A DNA stretch of 62,500 bases, taken from NCBI RefSeq assembly GCF_018256155.1, contig NZ_JAERLY010000015.1, positions 1 to 62,500 on the forward strand, read 5' to 3'. This DNA is from Gluconobacter sp. Dm-62. Its GTDB lineage: Bacteria; Pseudomonadota; Alphaproteobacteria; Acetobacterales; Acetobacteraceae. The notes beneath the pieces were generated by a model. That model was not told the origin of the DNA. It did no database searches and worked only from the letters and a program-made list of their open reading frames with translations. Position numbers and translations under genes: made by a program. The first letter of the stretch is position 1. Each line of letters starts with the position of its first letter. Below, in pieces: positions 60,903 through 62,500 of the stretch.

Positions 60903-62500
60903 ATGGACATTCAGAATTTCACCGAACGCAGCCAGGGCTTTCTTCAGGCCGCACAGACCATTGCGCTTCGGGACTACAACCAGCAGCTGACGCCGGAGCA
61001 TCTGCTCAAGGCCCTGCTGGACGATGAACAGGGCGCGGCATCCGGCCTGATCCGCGCCGCAGGTGGCGATCCGAAGGTCGTCCAGACCGCCAACGATGCC
61101 GCTCTCGCCAAACTACCGAAAGTGCAGGGTGCCGGGGCCGGCCAGCCTCAGATGACACCGGATCTTGCGCGTCTGCTCGACGGTGCGGAATCCGCTGCGA
61201 AAGTCGCGGGTGACAGTCATGTCGCTCAGGACCGTCTGCTTGTGGCGATTGCCGCCAGCAATACGGCTGCGGGTAAAGCGCTTGTGGACGGCAAGGCCAG
61301 TGCGGCGGCTCTGGAGCGCGCGGTCGCGGAAATCCGCAAAGGGCGCACCGTGACGAGCGCCTCGGCCGAAAACACGTTCGACGCCCTGAAGAAATACGCT
61401 CGCGACGTGACGGCGGTGGCGCAGGCTGGCAAGCTCGATCCGGTCATCGGCCGTGACGAGGAAATCCGCCGGACCATTCAGGTTCTGGCGCGTCGCAGCA
61501 AGAATAATCCGGTCCTGATCGGTGAGCCGGGTGTGGGTAAGACAGCCATTGTCGAAGGTCTCGCACAGCGGATCGTCAACGGTGACGTGCCTGAAGCCCT
61601 GCGCAACAAGAAGCTGATGTCGCTCGACATGGGCGCGCTGATCGCAGGTGCGAAATATCGTGGTGAGTTCGAGGAGCGTCTGAAGGCCGTTCTCAAGGAA
61701 ATCGAGACGGCTGAAGGCGAGATCATCCTCTTCATCGACGAAATGCACACGCTGGTCGGCGCCGGTCGGTCCGATGGTGCGATGGATGCGTCCAACCTCA
61801 TCAAGCCGGAACTGGCGCGCGGCACGCTGCATTGCGTGGGTGCGACGACGCTCGACGAATACCGCAAGTATATTGAGAAAGATGCGGCTCTGGCCCGTCG
61901 TTTCCAGCCGGTGTTCGTGGGTGAGCCCACCGTGGCCGACACGATTTCGATTCTGCGTGGCATCAAGGAGAAGTACGAGCTGCATCATGGTGTCCGTATT
62001 ACGGACAACGCCATCGTCGCGGCCGCGACGCTCTCCAACCGCTACATCACGGACCGCTTCCTGCCCGACAAGGCGATTGATCTGATCGACGAGGCCGCCA
62101 GCCGTCTGCGGATGCAGATCGACAGCAAGCCTGAAGCGCTGGACGAACTCGACCGCCGCATCATCCAGCTCAAGATCGAGCGTGAAGCCATCCGCAAGGA
62201 AGACGACACGGCTTCGAAGGACCGTCTGGTCGCACTGGAAGCAGAACTGGCCGATCTGGAAGAACAGTCCGATGCGATGGGTGCCGAATGGCATGCCGAG
62301 AAGGATCGTGTGAATGCGATCCAGAAGCTGAAAGAACAGCTCGATACAGCGCGTTCCGATGTGGAAGTCGCGCAGCGTCAGGGCAATCTCGGGAAAGCGT
62401 CTGAACTAATGTACGGCCTGATCCCGAACCTAGAGACCCAGATCGCCAAGGCTCAGGAAGAAGAAGACGCCTCGTCGAAGAGTGGTCTGTTCGCTGATAC
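60903..62500 (+). CDS. clpB: ATP-dependent disaggregase ClpB (5' part, cut by window edge)
   Basis: The frame opens at ATG 60903 ([18 protein letters not shown]) and runs past the window end; 532 codons are visible. Seen are the Clp-N domain (1-145), the first AAA+ module with [26 protein letters not shown] and [14 protein letters not shown], sensor text [12 protein letters not shown], and the start of the coiled-coil middle domain ([15 protein letters not shown]). The second AAA+ module lies beyond the edge. ClpB works with DnaK and J proteins to dissolve aggregates. A heat-shock-type promoter precedes it. Confidence 0.96.
   Translation, partial: MDIQNFTERSQGFLQAAQTIALRDYNQQLTPEHLLKALLDDEQGAASGLIRAAGGDPKVVQTANDAALAKLPKVQGAGAGQPQMTPDLARLLDGAESAAKVAGDSHVAQDRLLVAIAASNTAAGKALVDGKASAAALERAVAEIRKGRTVTSASAENTFDALKKYARDVTAVAQAGKLDPVIGRDEEIRRTIQVLARRSKNNPVLIGEPGVGKTAIVEGLAQRIVNGDVPEALRNKKLMSLDMGALIAGAKYRGEFEERLKAVLKEIETAEGEIILFIDEMHTLVGAGRSDGAMDASNLIKPELARGTLHCVGATTLDEYRKYIEKDAALARRFQPVFVGEPTVADTISILRGIKEKYELHHGVRITDNAIVAAATLSNRYITDRFLPDKAIDLIDEAASRLRMQIDSKPEALDELDRRIIQLKIEREAIRKEDDTASKDRLVALEAELADLEEQSDAMGAEWHAEKDRVNAIQKLKEQLDTARSDVEVAQRQGNLGKASELMYGLIPNLETQIAKAQEEEDASSKSGLFAD

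Noticed and set aside
61113-62294. Minus-strand open frame of 393 codons
   Set aside because: It is antisense to clpB, which has clear Walker motifs and a start.
1-62500. CRISPR arrays, insertion sequences, prophage genes
   Set aside because: No regularly spaced repeats, transposase or integrase motifs, or phage structural genes were seen when reading through the window.

Overview
The window looks like chromosomal DNA of an acetic acid bacterium (Acetobacteraceae, most likely Gluconobacter). It is GC-rich and carries a membrane-bound PQQ glucose dehydrogenase, a mannitol 2-dehydrogenase that I recognise as the Gluconobacter type, two OprB sugar porins, and a permuted two-piece tmRNA gene with an alphaproteobacterial-style tag. 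I see no insertion sequence, prophage or CRISPR array. The gene content is mostly housekeeping and envelope/periplasm, so this is ordinary backbone with small accessory pockets.

Layout. 0.1-4 kb: secreted hydrolase, small protein plus DnaJ-type chaperone, small membrane protein, POT peptide transporter. 4-10 kb: OprB porin, TonB-dependent receptor with a Fur-like palindrome, second OprB porin of identical length. 10-15 kb: POTRA-only exported protein, an operon of lytic transglycosylase/peroxiredoxin/DUF1643, and an ABC-2 polysaccharide exporter pair. 15-18.6 kb: VOC protein, sspB, permuted ssrA, thyX, a 450-base gene-free stretch with a CRP-type palindrome and a DnaA box, tRNA-Thr. 18.7-27.4 kb: lipoprotein plus mrp, htrA/degP, aromatic-acid-exporter-like protein, mannitol dehydrogenase, DUF3309, DjlA-like protein, RHH protein plus queG. 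27.5-32 kb: a secreted adenosine deaminase and two exported NUP-family proteins around an MgtC gene, which look like a periplasmic purine nucleoside module. 32-37 kb: a four-hairpin repeat, tgt-queA (Tgt lacks its zinc cysteines), and gcd. 37-45.7 kb: Ser-rich small protein behind an inverted repeat, mazG, argC, tRNA-Leu, serC-hisZ, purA, a pseudokinase-like gene with a membrane-protein partner. 45.7-52.7 kb: dapF-mtaB-ftsY operon, methyltransferase, DEAD-box helicase, GT61 glycosyltransferase. 52.7-62.5 kb: PPK2, SDR, YqgE, glutaredoxin 2, M20 and S9 peptidases, aldo/keto reductase, and the 5' part of clpB behind a heat-shock-type promoter.

How parts fit together. Several blocks reflect the periplasmic lifestyle of acetic acid bacteria: porins admit sugars, the mGDH oxidises glucose outside the cytoplasmic membrane, and exported peptidases and nucleoside enzymes degrade polymers and nucleosides. 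The queuosine genes queA-tgt and queG lie 5-7 kb apart. The tmRNA gene lies directly upstream of the adaptor that delivers tmRNA-tagged proteins to ClpXP, and clpB, dnaJ-type and djlA-type genes add further proteostasis functions.

Assignments come from reading translated sequence for motifs and family resemblance. No database search or fold prediction was run. Several starts were moved downstream of the longest open frame to fit a ribosome binding site, signal peptide or stop/start overlap.
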